A DNA stretch of 64,000 bases, taken from positions 1,011,679 to 1,075,678 of the forward strand of contig MNCI01006837.1 of assembly GCA_015680685.1 (NCBI GenBank), read 5' to 3'. Source of the stretch: Gnetum montanum. Taxonomy: Eukaryota > Streptophyta > Gnetopsida > Gnetales > Gnetaceae. A program made the translations under genes and the position numbers. Positions 11,285 to 20,962 of the stretch are shown here, piece after piece. Positions within the stretch are counted from its first letter, which is position 1; each line of letters starts with the position of its first letter. A model generated the notes under the pieces. The model saw nothing but the letters and a program-made list of their open reading frames with translations, did no database searches and was not told where the DNA came from.

Positions 11285-12571
11285 ACTTAATCCTCCTAAA
11301 AATTATTAATTTCTCTTTAGATCCATAAGCTTCTAGATATGAGAGAAGCTTGAAGTAGATGATGATGTCATATCTAACAGTGATGCTGATTTCACAAGAT
11401 CATTACTAGTATGTTAGTTCATTATTGCAAATAGGTTTACACTTGAAATAAAAGGTGAGAAGTTTCTATTTAATGAAAATATTGAAGTCACAAAGAATAG
11501 ACATGATGTTAGTGTTTCGACATGGCACATCAGTCAAAGTTAATAATAAGAAAATTCAGTAATGACGTTAGAGTCTTAGGAAAATAACATAATGTTAGTG
11601 TATCGACGTGATACATCCACAACACTTAAAAAAGATTTGAAAGCAAAATATAAGAATGTAAATAGAGAGAAAATCATAGAAACAATGTTTAGTTTCGTGA
11701 AGGCCCTCCTTCTAGTGCTTGAAAGATGTTGCAATAAGGATCATCATAATCCAAGATCCAACACAACCTAACATGAAACTAATCTAGATAATCTTGTTGC
11801 CATCAAGTGGTATAGGAAAACTAATCCTTAGATTAATTTCTTACAAATTTAAATGGAACTTGTATATCATTGGAAATATATAACAATCTGAGCCAAATGT
11901 TTTTGCTAAACGTTAGTGGATATTAAAGTGAAGAAATGTGCATGCATCAAATAGTTGAGAGAAATAAAAGAGAAATGTGTAGAAAATGTGTATATCCCAT
12001 AGCATGACAATACAAGGCATTATGTAGCACAAAAAAGAACACGCATATGGCTAGCAATAAAAGCATTTGAAAAATAGAATATAAAGTGAAATAGATCTAT
12101 TTCATTAATGTGTCACATCTAGGAGAGAACACTAAAAATAGACCCCAAGCAAATCTAGAAAAATACTTGAAACAAAAAATGACTAATGTAAGCAAATTTA
12201 GATTACAAGGAAAATAAGAAAATGGAAACCTACTAAAGATGTTCCAAGATGTATACTATGGATCAAAGACATTTGACAAGGAGTTGTGTTATGCTATTAT
12301 TTCTTTAATGTATGCATGTGATGCAGATCTAATTAGAATAATTGCATATTCTAAAGTTGACTGAGCAGAGGGATGGATCAGATCAATGTGTTCACTTAAT
12401 TTTAAGCATTTCTCTATATAGTAGGTGGACAACATGAAATGGATAAAAATATGTTAGTAGGGAAAGGGGAAGAAAAATTAGAGAATCTAATATCTCTAGA
12501 GAAAGAGAAGTTATTCTCTAGAGAGGAAAAGTCTTTAGAAAAGGTTTCCAAATTACCAATTTTAGAAAAAT
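11285..12571 (-). mobile_element. T1 leader and PBS-proximal region
   Basis: Noncoding sequence between T1 gag and its 5' LTR. It holds a local imperfect repeat (ATGTTAGTGT(T/A)TCGACGTG-type units near 11508 and 11596) and a block of about 100 bp at 11728-11828 that recurs at 39370-39470. At 12541-12560 the sequence AAGGTTTCCA...ACCAA matches the left flank of the T2-type LTR at 36260-36275 (AAGGTTCCCACC...ACCAA), so it is probably the primer binding site (minus strand TTGGT...). The LTR begins at about 12561 and is interrupted by A1. Confidence 0.4.
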
Positions 12572-12576
12572 ACTAA
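12572..12576. repeat. Putative target duplication of A1 (ACTAA), left copy
   Basis: ACTAA here and at 24907-24911 directly after the A1 3' LTR. Nine unexplained bases (12577-12585) separate it from the recognisable LTR start, so the match is suggestive rather than firm. Confidence 0.4.
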
Positions 12577-12585
12577 GTGCATTGA

Positions 12586-12616
12586 TGATAAGTTGCATTG
12601 TTGGGCTACGTCAACA
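12586..12616 (+). mobile_element. A1 5' LTR stub
   Basis: The sequence from TGATAAG (12586) to CAACA aligns with the first ~31 bp of the 3' LTR at 24050. The next 11 bp, GGATGCCATTG (12617-12627), occur both in the 3' LTR (24081-24091) and, nearly, in the PBS. Beyond that the sequence is PBS and leader, not LTR, so about 0.8 kb of LTR is missing. Confidence 0.7.
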
Positions 12617-12640
12617 GGATGCCATTGCTAGGGACTTTAG
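12617..12640 (+). promoter_or_regulatory. A1 primer binding site (tRNA-Asp-like)
   Basis: GGATGCCATTGCTAGGGACT aligns with the A2 PBS (48796-48816, TGGTGTCATTGCCAAGGACT). The consensus resembles the Athila primer binding site TGGCGCCGTTGCCGGGG, complementary to the 3' end of tRNA-Asp, with C-to-T style decay. It would prime minus-strand DNA synthesis. Confidence 0.55.
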
Positions 12641-12859
12641 TTAGCTACATGTGCTATCTGGGACTTGGTGAAAATTATTCAACATCATGGAATGAACCTG
12701 TTAAGGTTAGATCATTCAACTAACAAAGCATATTGTAAGCACACTAATTTTCTTGAAAATCTAAAATGTCTTCTTCTAATAGGGATGATTCTTTGTCAAA
12801 GTTTGAGCATACATCCAATCCAAGAAATGAATAATCAAATCAACTAGTGCCCTAGCAAT
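12641..12859 (+). mobile_element. A1 leader
   Basis: Short noncoding stretch between PBS and gag, alignable to A2 48817-48984 (for example ATTATTCAACATCATGGAATGAACC in A1 against the matching stretch near 48856-48882). Confidence 0.5.
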
Positions 12860-14690
12860 GCTAAGTGCTATATACTCATCTTGATAAGTATGTACTTAAC
12901 TTCACCTTTTTCCTACATCAAGATAAACAAATTTGGTGGAGGAACATGGAGGGCAACATTGTGTTACCACTCGATCGATCAGTTCTTGTGATGCTCTAAC
13001 AAACTGTTATGAGGTTGGACATACAAGGATTCCATGCTGAATATGTTATGTAGGACCACGACTCTAGGGATTGCCATTCCTCTGAGGTACAATGTAAAAA
13101 TGATGAGTAACAAGAGAGGCACTATGAAGTTGTGAAGGAAAAATAGCTCAATAACACCTTGTTCCTACTAGGTCGAAAAGATAGTGAGGATCCCTTCTTT
13201 GGGGGTTCTCATTTCACACAATCTCCTCCCCTTGGTTTTGATGAAGGGGGATTAAACTAAAATTTGTATTCCACTATAAATAATCCTATTTCATGCAAGA
13301 ACAAGTCCCATGATCATGGGGGATCCAAATATGGGAGTCATGGCAGGGATGAGGATAGGCATCATGATGATGATCGTGACCATGCTCACAGAAGAGGAGG
13401 TGACAGGCACCATGGTGGTGCTAGTTCTCCTTCCTCTTCTCCTTCATCATCATCTTCTTCCTCCTCTAGCTTTGATTGAAGCTACAAATAACATGATTGT
13501 GATGGAGGTGATTAGTAGGATAGCAATAAGGCCTGGAAAACTAGTCAATATTAGGGGCATGGCAATCAAGGGAGGCCTACCACCATGAACGAAGGGGCAC
13601 CAAAGGACATCATGGACATCATGGCCATCACATAGGCTATGATCATGATGAGCCTTTACATGCAACTTGAAGTATGTTAGACATCATAGAGGCAATGAGA
13701 ATTCCAACAAGGCTTGTGAAAGATAGCAAAATCAAGTAGTTGGATATGAACAATATCCCCAAGTTTGAATGGGAATACAACTCAGATCCACAAAATCATC
13801 TTCAAGTCTTTCATGATTCTTTTGTCTTACAAAATGTGGAAAACGAATGGAAAAAGTTAAAGCTGTTCCCAAGAACACTCATCAAAGAAGCTAAAAGTTG
13901 GTACTAGTCTTTGGAGTAAGAATTAATATGTCAATGGAGTATTATGCTTGAGCTCTTCACTAATGAGTATCAAATGTACTCCCAAGTGTCCAACTTAAGA
14001 AAGTAGATCCAAGGTTGGAAAAAAGGGACACATGAACCCTTGGACATAGCCATGGATAGGTACTATTCTATTTTGCACTAATGTCCTAGCCATGGTTATT
14101 TTCAAACGAAGTAACTCCACCATATCATAGATGGGCTCTTCACAAAAACACAAAGAACTTAGGGTCTATGCCCAAGGGAGGCTTTTAGAATTAAGGGTCC
14201 ATCAAATTCAAAGGCTGATAAAGCAAGTTGCCAAAGAAGAAGGAGAGTTGAAAAAATGGGAAAGTGCATAGAAGTACAACCGAAACCCTTCCATTAGAAA
14301 AAAGAAAGTTTGGTTCTATGATAATGAGGAGGCATCACTTGATGAGGTCATGCAATGAAAGACCTTGCCAATTCAGAAGTCTCTTTCTGAAATTTTGGCT
14401 AAGGTAGAAAAAATATGGAACTCTTTAGATGAAAAGTTATAAACTATTCTACAAATAGGTTAGGAATCCAAAGAGCAAAGTAGTGATTATGATCACATGA
14501 GAAGGAAGGAAGCTAAACGTGCCCACCAAAGGAGCAACAACAAGGTTACTATAGCAGAGGAGGTTGTGGATTTCAAAACAAATGATGATGGTGGATGTGA
14601 CATTTGCTAATATGAGCATCCTAAGGGATGTTTCCCCATTTTTTTACACTTACAAGATTCTAGGGTGTACATTCTAAATCCTATACTAGT
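12860..14690 (+). pseudogene. A1 gag
   Basis: Decayed Gag. The N-terminal segment (12860-13260) aligns with A2 48990-49400. Next comes a His/Asp/Arg/Gly-rich then poly-Ser segment (13300-13479, 71-codon open run). The capsid core (about 13750-14300) contains IPKFEWEYNSDPQNHLQVF, EAKSWY and RYYSILH, and later LRVHQIQRLIKQVAKEEGEL. A compact knuckle-like motif, C-x2-C-x3-H-x3-C, is at about 14596-14632. Stops are mostly TAG/TAA where Gln is expected. The A2 copy is parallel. It would form the particle shell and bind genomic RNA. Confidence 0.7.
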
Positions 14691-15290
14691 GAAAAGGCAA
14701 GCACTGAGAAGGTTGCCTTATCCTCAAGGCAACCCAAGGTAGTTTCACCAACAATAGGCCTACTATCCAAGTGGAGCTCCACCACAACCTTATGAGTAGT
14801 ACAATTAATGGCAACACCCATAGTCATGGGGGATGATACCACCAAGGAAGCAGTACCCTTACAACCAACTTGATCTATATGGATACTATGTTTAGCAACC
14901 CATTTCCCCATGTGACTCTTCTAGTCATGCTTCATTCAAACATCACTACTACCCTCCTAAATACTACATAGTCTAATCTCCAAGAAATAAATCCCCATTT
15001 CCTCACTACCCTCCTCATCCTTATGCACATGTTTCTATACCCTCAACTCAATTACTACCTACTCCATCAATGTGGGGTAAAATTCCAGCACACTACCGTA
15101 ATAACACAATGCTACTAGGGTTGTTAACTTATAGCTAACTCCTTAGCCAAATGGTTTGGAAACCAAATCTCGAAAAAGATTATTCTTCTAAACTAATAGT
15201 CCTACAAAGCCCTCATAGACTTACACAACTAATAGCCTTGCTTCTTCCTCATCCTCTACATCCACATCATTCAAGTCCCTTTCAAACCAA
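14691..15290 (+). pseudogene. A1 Gag-protease linker, Gln/Pro/Tyr-rich
   Basis: Low-complexity coding-like stretch with NPR.FHQQ.AYYPSGAPPQPYE, then repeated HYYPP and Pro/His runs. The A2 equivalent is 50790-51400. It was probably a flexible linker. Frameshifts are present. Confidence 0.5.
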
Positions 15291-15800
15291 ATGCCTTCCA
15301 AAGTGCATATCGTCATGTTAACCCATGTGGTAGCTAATTGGATAAAGGCTAGTCACCTTTGTAGGAAAATATTTGATCCTGGAAGTCCCCTCATCTACCT
15401 ACAAATCATTATGAATTATCCTTGTAAAGCTCTTCTAGACTCAGGTTCTCGCATAAATTTGATTTCTCATGAGATGTACAGATCCTGGAAGCTACCTCCG
15501 CTCAAGAGGAGTGACATCCATCTTGAGTTGGCAAACCACTCCATCACTATTTCGTTAGGACTAGTGGAGGACATTGTGATCACCATTTATGGGTGGTCCT
15601 ATCCTATGAATTCCTGGTAATCCATGTCAATAATTACAATGGGAACTTCACAATCATCATGGGAAGGGCTTGGTTGAGCACTATTGATGCATGGTTGGAA
15701 ATCAAAGGTTTTTCCTTAGAGATTTTCAAGGAAAATGCATTTGAAAAGATAGAGAAAAAGAGAGTTCCATGAATCATGTACAATGATATAAGGTGCAACA
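15291..15800 (+). pseudogene. A1 pol: aspartic protease
   Basis: A 109-codon open run (15291-15620) contains PCKALLDSGSRINLIS with the catalytic D-S-G intact (Asp codon at 15438-15440), then the flap-side strand SITISLGLVEDIVITI. The following frame carries TIIMGRAWLSTIDA (about 15650-15690), the conserved LGRPWL-type motif that ends the retropepsin region. It would process Gag-Pol. It is one of the least damaged catalytic cores in the window, but it is isolated by flanking stops. Confidence 0.7.
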
Positions 15801-16320
15801 GTGTGCAAAAATTATGGTATGTAAAAAGTACATCCATTACAACATGCAAACAGCATGTGGATGAAATAGAAATTCAAAGGTTCCTATATGCAACAGCCAC
15901 AAAATAGCAGGGCCTCCAATGGCTAATAGCTAATCTTAAAAGTAGCTCAAGACTTTACATGGAGCCAACTAAGAGCTTGATGAGTATGTATGTTAAAGAT
16001 ATGAACTCTCTAATGATGAACTTGATGACACCTATTGGGGAGAGTTGGAAATCCTTGAAAATTTCAAACAGGATTCCCTAGAGTTGGAAACTCTACTTAC
16101 TAACATGGAATGTGATTTTTTGAATAATAGAAAGCTAGTGATAATCAATGCTACTCTTGCTCCTGAACAGAAAGAGAAGCTATTGAAGGTGGTCAACAAA
16201 TGGCCAACAGTATTTGCTTGGTCATATCCTGAAGTCACTATCATTGATCATAGGATATGCCAACACTGCATCTATACTGATCCTTTTATAAAGCCAAGAG
16301 GCAACCACAGTAATGACTAA
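15801..16320 (+). pseudogene. A1 pol: protease-RT linker
   Basis: The second half is open (16045-16320): LAPEQKEKLLKVVNKWPTVF followed by AWSYPEVTIIDHRICQH. This is the standard gypsy sequence ahead of RT (ALL..Y...FAWS..D..GI.P..C.H.I). It aligns with A2 52200-52400 and with the older fragment at 26340-26505. Confidence 0.65.
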
Positions 16321-17130
16321 CCTCAAATTAAAATAGATTGTCAAGGAGGAGATTGAAAAACTCCTCAAGGCGAGGTTCATCTATCCCATTCCCATTATTG
16401 AGTGGGTTAGCCCACTGGTTATAGTGCTAAAGAAAGATGGCAAGTGGAGGGTCTATATTGACTTCAGGCTATTGAACAGGGCAATCTACAAAGATCATTT
16501 TTCATGGCCATTTGTGGACCAAGTGTTGGACATCATCTCTGGGCATTACTTTTATAGAAGTTTAGATGGTTATAGTGGCTATAAACAAATCTAGATTACA
16601 TTGAAAGATTAGCCCAAAACCACATTCATGAGTCCTTAGGGAACTTTTTCATACATAAAGATGTTATTTGGTCTATGTAATGCCCCTGCAACCTTCCAAT
16701 GCCTTGTCCTTAGCATCTTTCAACAACAAATTATTAGCAGGATGGAAGTCTTCATTGATGACTATCCACCTATGGCACTACATTTGACCAAGCCTTAGAC
16801 CACCTTAAGTAAGTGCTAAAAAGGTGTGTAGATATAAACCTTTAACTCAATTGGTAAAAGAGTCATTTTATGATCCAAGAAGACATTATCTTGGGGTACA
16901 GAATATCACAAGAAGGGTTTGAGGTGGGCCCTAAGAAAATAAGGATCATCTAAGGAATTACCCACCAACTAGAAACTGTTAAAGATATCCAGTTATTACT
17001 TGGACACATTGGTTACTACCAGTGATTCATAGAGAATTTCTCTAAGATCACTAAATAGTTAATAGATTTAACAAAGAAAGATGCTCCATTCATTTGGACA
17101 AAGGAATGTGAGAAGACATTCCAGCAACTC
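16321..17130 (+). pseudogene. A1 pol: reverse transcriptase
   Basis: Motifs in order: EEIEKLLKARFIYPI..IEWVSPLVIVLKKDGKW (16350-16445, one substitution each from the usual), SFMD/FVDQVLD, LDGYSGY (16563-16583), GTFSYIKMLFGLCNAPATFQ (16638-16700) and the catalytic VFIDDY (Asp-Asp at 16757-16762, intact), then GYRISQEGFEVGPKKI (16895-16945) and a Y..FIENFSKIT thumb/connection (17020-17055). TAG replaces Gln in SPQGTF and elsewhere. It would copy element RNA to DNA. Confidence 0.75.
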
Positions 17131-17560
17131 AAGCAAAAGCTTATAAAAACTTCAATTCTACAAGCACCTAATTGATCTAGACCATTCCACATTATGATGA
17201 ATGCATCAAATTATGCTTTTGGATTCATTCTCACATAGTTGGATGATCAAAAATGTCTATGCTACATCCATTACACAAGCCGAAGCATTGTGGGTGCACA
17301 ACTAAACTACACCACAATAGAGAAAGAATTGATGATGATGGTGTATGCCTTAGAGAAATTAAGGCACTATATACTTGGATATAAGGTGTTTGTGCACACA
17401 AACCATAGTGCAATTCACTTTCTAATGAAAAAACCAATGGTAAGCCCCCATGTCATATGATGGCTTATGATCTTGCAGAAATTTGATCTTACAATGGTAA
17501 ATTGAAAGAGAACTAAGAATGTGGTTGCTGATCACTTGCCTCGATTGCAATGGAATAACA
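17131..17560 (+). pseudogene. A1 pol: RNase H
   Basis: Contains FHIMMNASNYAFGFIL (17187-17235; first catalytic Asp of the DAS motif is Asn), LNYTTIEKELMMMVYALEK (Glu retained), GYKVFVHTNHSAIHFLM (TDH Asp is Asn) and VADHLPRLQW at the end (17523-17553). An in-frame TAG at 17236-17238 (T.LDDQ) is present at the same codon in A2. It degrades RNA in the hybrid; two of the metal-binding acids are lost here. Confidence 0.7.
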
Positions 17561-18900
17561 AAGAGGAGGAGAGCTTGCTTTCTAATTAGTTTCTTGGATG
17601 AACTTCCCTTTGTTGGTGCTATAAATGAACAAGTACCCAATGAACCTACATGGTACAATGGGATCCTCACTTATCTTCTCACTTAGGAAATACCATAAGA
17701 GTTGGATTACAAGGTAAAACACTTCACAAAGATTAATAATCACCTTTACAAGGTGTGTGCTAATGGCCTGGTTGATTGGCATGTTCTTGATGTTGATCAT
17801 TTTTGTGTTCTCCAGGATGCTCATGAGGGCCCTTATGAGAGCCACTATGCTAGGAGATGCACAGCCATTAAGGTCTTGATAGCAAGGTATTATTGGCCAA
17901 CACTCTTCATGGACACTTACCGATTTGTCCACTCTTGTGAATGTTTTGAGCATGATGGTGGGATGAATGCTCGAATGGAGGGATCTCAATAGTGGATCCA
18001 ACCACTGAAACCCTTTGACATATGGGGCATTGACTTCATGGATCCCATCACACCCATGTTGAATGGAAAGGCATACATGATAGTCATTGTGAACTATTAT
18101 ACGAAATGGACAAAAGCAACAATTTTCACTAATTATACATCCTCTAAAATTGCTCAATTTGTACAAAAACATGTTATAAATAGTTTTGGGTGCCACATGC
18201 ACTGATTTCTGAGAATGGTACTCATTTTATAGGCACCACCTTTTGAAAGCTCATGCAATGCTTGGGGGTGGAACATAAATTAACACACTACTAATCCTAA
18301 GCTAATGGTCAATCTAAGGTTACAAATAGAAAGATCACTAAGATCTTAACCAGAACAATTAGCAAATATAAGAGAGATTGGATCACAAAACTTAACAATG
18401 CCCTTTAAGCCTATCACTCAACATGAAAACTTCCTATAGGCTATTCTTCCTTTGAGCTCATGTACAGAAAACTTTCAACTCTTCCTATTCAGTCTGAGCT
18501 TCATAAACTTTCAACAGCCTATGACCTTGACCTTGACTTTAGTCTAGCATAGAAAGAAAGACTAATCAACATTAACGTGCTAGATGAGAATTAATTGGTG
18601 GCCCTGAATGAAGTGCACAAGGCATTCAACAAATAATTCCATGACATCAAAATAAGAAAAGTAAAATTTCAACCTAGCGACAAGGTCCTTTACTAGAACC
18701 TCACACATGTGCCACAAATAACTAAGTTCCAAACATTGTGGGAAGGGCCTTACATCATTTATGAAACCTTTCCTTCTAAATCCATGTTGATCTAAAAACT
18801 TAAGAGCCCAAATAAGAAATTTCTCATCAACATGTAGTAAGTAAAACCTTTTCATGAACCCAAAAGAGCTAGTGCTAGCAACACCTCTTCCGATGAACAT
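17561..18900 (+). pseudogene. A1 pol: integrase
   Basis: The zinc-binding domain (17780-17960) includes HEGPYESHYA, KVLIARYYWPTLF and C-x2-C (HSCECFEHDG). The core has DIWGIDFMDPITPM (first Asp, about 18020), YYTKW, ISENGTHF (18205-18228; the second catalytic Asp is Glu) and NGQSKVTNR, where the catalytic Glu is Lys (codon 18316-18318). The C-terminal GPF-like region GPYIIYETFP is at 18748-18777. I see no chromodomain, consistent with Athila. Integration would not be possible with these substitutions. Confidence 0.7.
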
Positions 18901-20962
18901 CCTTGCTCAATATTTCAAATATCCTTCTTTCAACTCAGTCATGGAGGAGATGGCCATCCATTATAATTATATAAGTGGCTCCTTAGTCTTTACGCCTTTT
19001 TATTTTACACTTTTTTGTTTCACTTTTTGTTTTACACCATCATTAGTACATTTTACTTTTCTTGTATATTTTACAACTTCTTTTATATTTTACTTTACTT
19101 TAGTTTGGCTTTTCTTATGTTTTTCTAATGTTTGTTTTCTTACCCTTTATTGCCAATAGGACATAGTGATGTTGTAGTTGTTTGTTAATGGTGGTTTGTA
19201 CTTAATGTTATTTGATTGCTAATGTCTCAATTCTATCTTTGAATTTTGATGATTAATAGCTAAGACATTGTTTCTTTTTCATGGAACACGAAGTGAGCCC
19301 ATGTCATCCACCCATCCACAGAGCTCTATGGTTTTCCTAGTTTTGGAAGTATGAGGTCCCTTTCCTTAATAAAAATTTAATGAACTTGTGACCTTAGTAG
19401 TTTCCAAACTTGGGAAGGATTCAATAGATTGATAAGGATGTGACTTCAAGGGGACTTGATGCTCTTTGTACTTTTCTACTATCTTAATTGCATAAGTGTT
19501 TTCATAGATTTCTTACCATTCTACTGTCGACCAATAATAGGAAGCTAAAGCCTTTGCATGATGTGGTTTTGATCCAAAAATCCATAATAACATAAAATCT
19601 TAAAAAATGGATGAAAATTCAAAGCACACCCCTTAGACAAAATACCAAACTACAAGCACTAGTTTTGGAACTAGAAAGACATGTTACCCATGCCTAAAGT
19701 TCCCCTCTAATAAAGGTCCTTTCTCACTTCCTGCTTTTCTTTTCTTCTCAATAAGGAATGATGATTGATTTCTAAGAGCATTCTTTTGTCTTAAGAGGAT
19801 GGACTAGTCTTAGAGTATTGATGCAAAGTCACTAAAAGAGGTTGATTTTTATCTAGACTAAGGATGAACTTTATTGGGCCATTTAGCCACAAATTCCATA
19901 AGGGACTTCATGTGACCATGATTCAAAACTCCATTCCACTTTCCTTCTCATCCACCGATGCTTTTCGCCACTCACCTGATCGCCAATTTTCCATGTCTTG
20001 TTCAATGTCTTAGTTTGATGCGTTAAAATTCTTAAGTAGACTCTTCTGGATTAGGTCCTTAACTTTTCATAACCATTAATCAACTACGGGGTCCACAAAC
20101 TCCTTAGTTTGAGAATATGCAATGGTAAAAAGGGCATGAACCTACTATGGGAAGTATCCACTTGCATATCACTTGGTTGGGTTAGTTAAGTTCCCTATCA
20201 TTAGGCATTTTCAAAGTTGAATCATTCTGCATTGCCCATTGATTCCATTCAACTGTGTGCTCCTTAATGGAATTTCTCCAACATAAAAACCTTATTCTCC
20301 TAGTCAAAACTCTAATTTTGTAAATAATTAATCCCTCTTCAAGCATTTCATCATCTTCATGGCTTTTCTAACCCTCCGAGGACCTAATTTCATATTGAAA
20401 ATCCTTCTATTTTTTGAATTTTGAAAAGTGAAAATTTTTCTCTATTGGCTTTGTCGATGAGATCCCATTAACGAAGAGGACACGTAGATGAGACCTTGTC
20501 AATGATAACCTATTGACATAACATAAAAAGTATGAAAATATGCAGTTTTTCACATTTAAGCTCAAATGAGAGGGGAGTTTTTGAACTTTTCAAAGCCTAG
20601 AACCTTCCAATAGCCATAACTTTCAAACCGTTTATCTAATTAACTCCATTCTTCAATTCTGCAACTACCAGAGGTAAGCTCTTTTTCATGGGGCTCACAA
20701 ATCTTAGGTTTTTTATGGAGAATTTTTTAAATTTTTTCCAACTCCCACAAAGGTTTAACCAATAAACTAACATTAAAACATCCATTTGAATAAGTTAAAC
20801 CCTTCTAACAACCTCCAGTGACATTCTAAATCAAATAATATTAAAATAATGAATCTACCATGGTCATAACGTAGTCAAAGTGTAACTTCCCAACAAGATA
20901 AAGTACCTCAATGTTATAAGTTGCACATCACATGCTAATCCTTGGTTATGTTGTGAGCATAG
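18901..20962 (+). mobile_element. A1 noncoding region between pol and third ORF
   Basis: About 2 kb without coding signal, alignable in patches with A2 54870-56912 (for example the GGAACTAGAAAGACAT block at 19669 and 55591). It starts with a T-rich tract of about 150 bp (18990-19150), also present in A2 (54900-55110). That could serve as a splice acceptor region for a spliced third-ORF mRNA (inference). Confidence 0.5.

Larger units (their letters stand above)
1..12571 (-). mobile_element. Tat-like Ty3/gypsy element T1, decayed body
   Basis: Reading the minus strand from high to low coordinates gives the gypsy order: leader (12.5-11.3 kb), gag (11.28-9.4 kb), protease (8.7-7.85 kb), RT (3.5-1.2 kb), a second RNase H (0.8-0.4 kb) and the start of the integrase linker (0.37-0.12 kb). 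The additional archaeal-type RNase H after RT/RNase H is the mark of the Tat lineage (Tat/Ogre/Retand) of Ty3/gypsy. Integrase and the 3' LTR lie outside the window. Every domain is full of stops. The element is interrupted by a solo LTR (2041-3049) and by unrelated sequence at about 3.5-7.85 kb, and its 5' LTR is split by element A1, resuming at 24912. Confidence 0.7.

Noticed and set aside
13310-13665. Met/Ile/Leu-rich open runs on both strands over the gag His/Ser segment
   Set aside because: Frame shadows of repetitive codons (CAT/GAT, TCN), not proteins.
16032-16244. 70-codon minus-strand run opposite the A1 protease-RT linker
   Set aside because: Shadow ORF; the plus-strand frame carries the family motif.
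17582-18202. Longest open run in the window, 206 codons on the minus strand
   Set aside because: It is the antisense shadow of the A1 RNase H end and integrase, whose plus-strand motifs are unmistakable.
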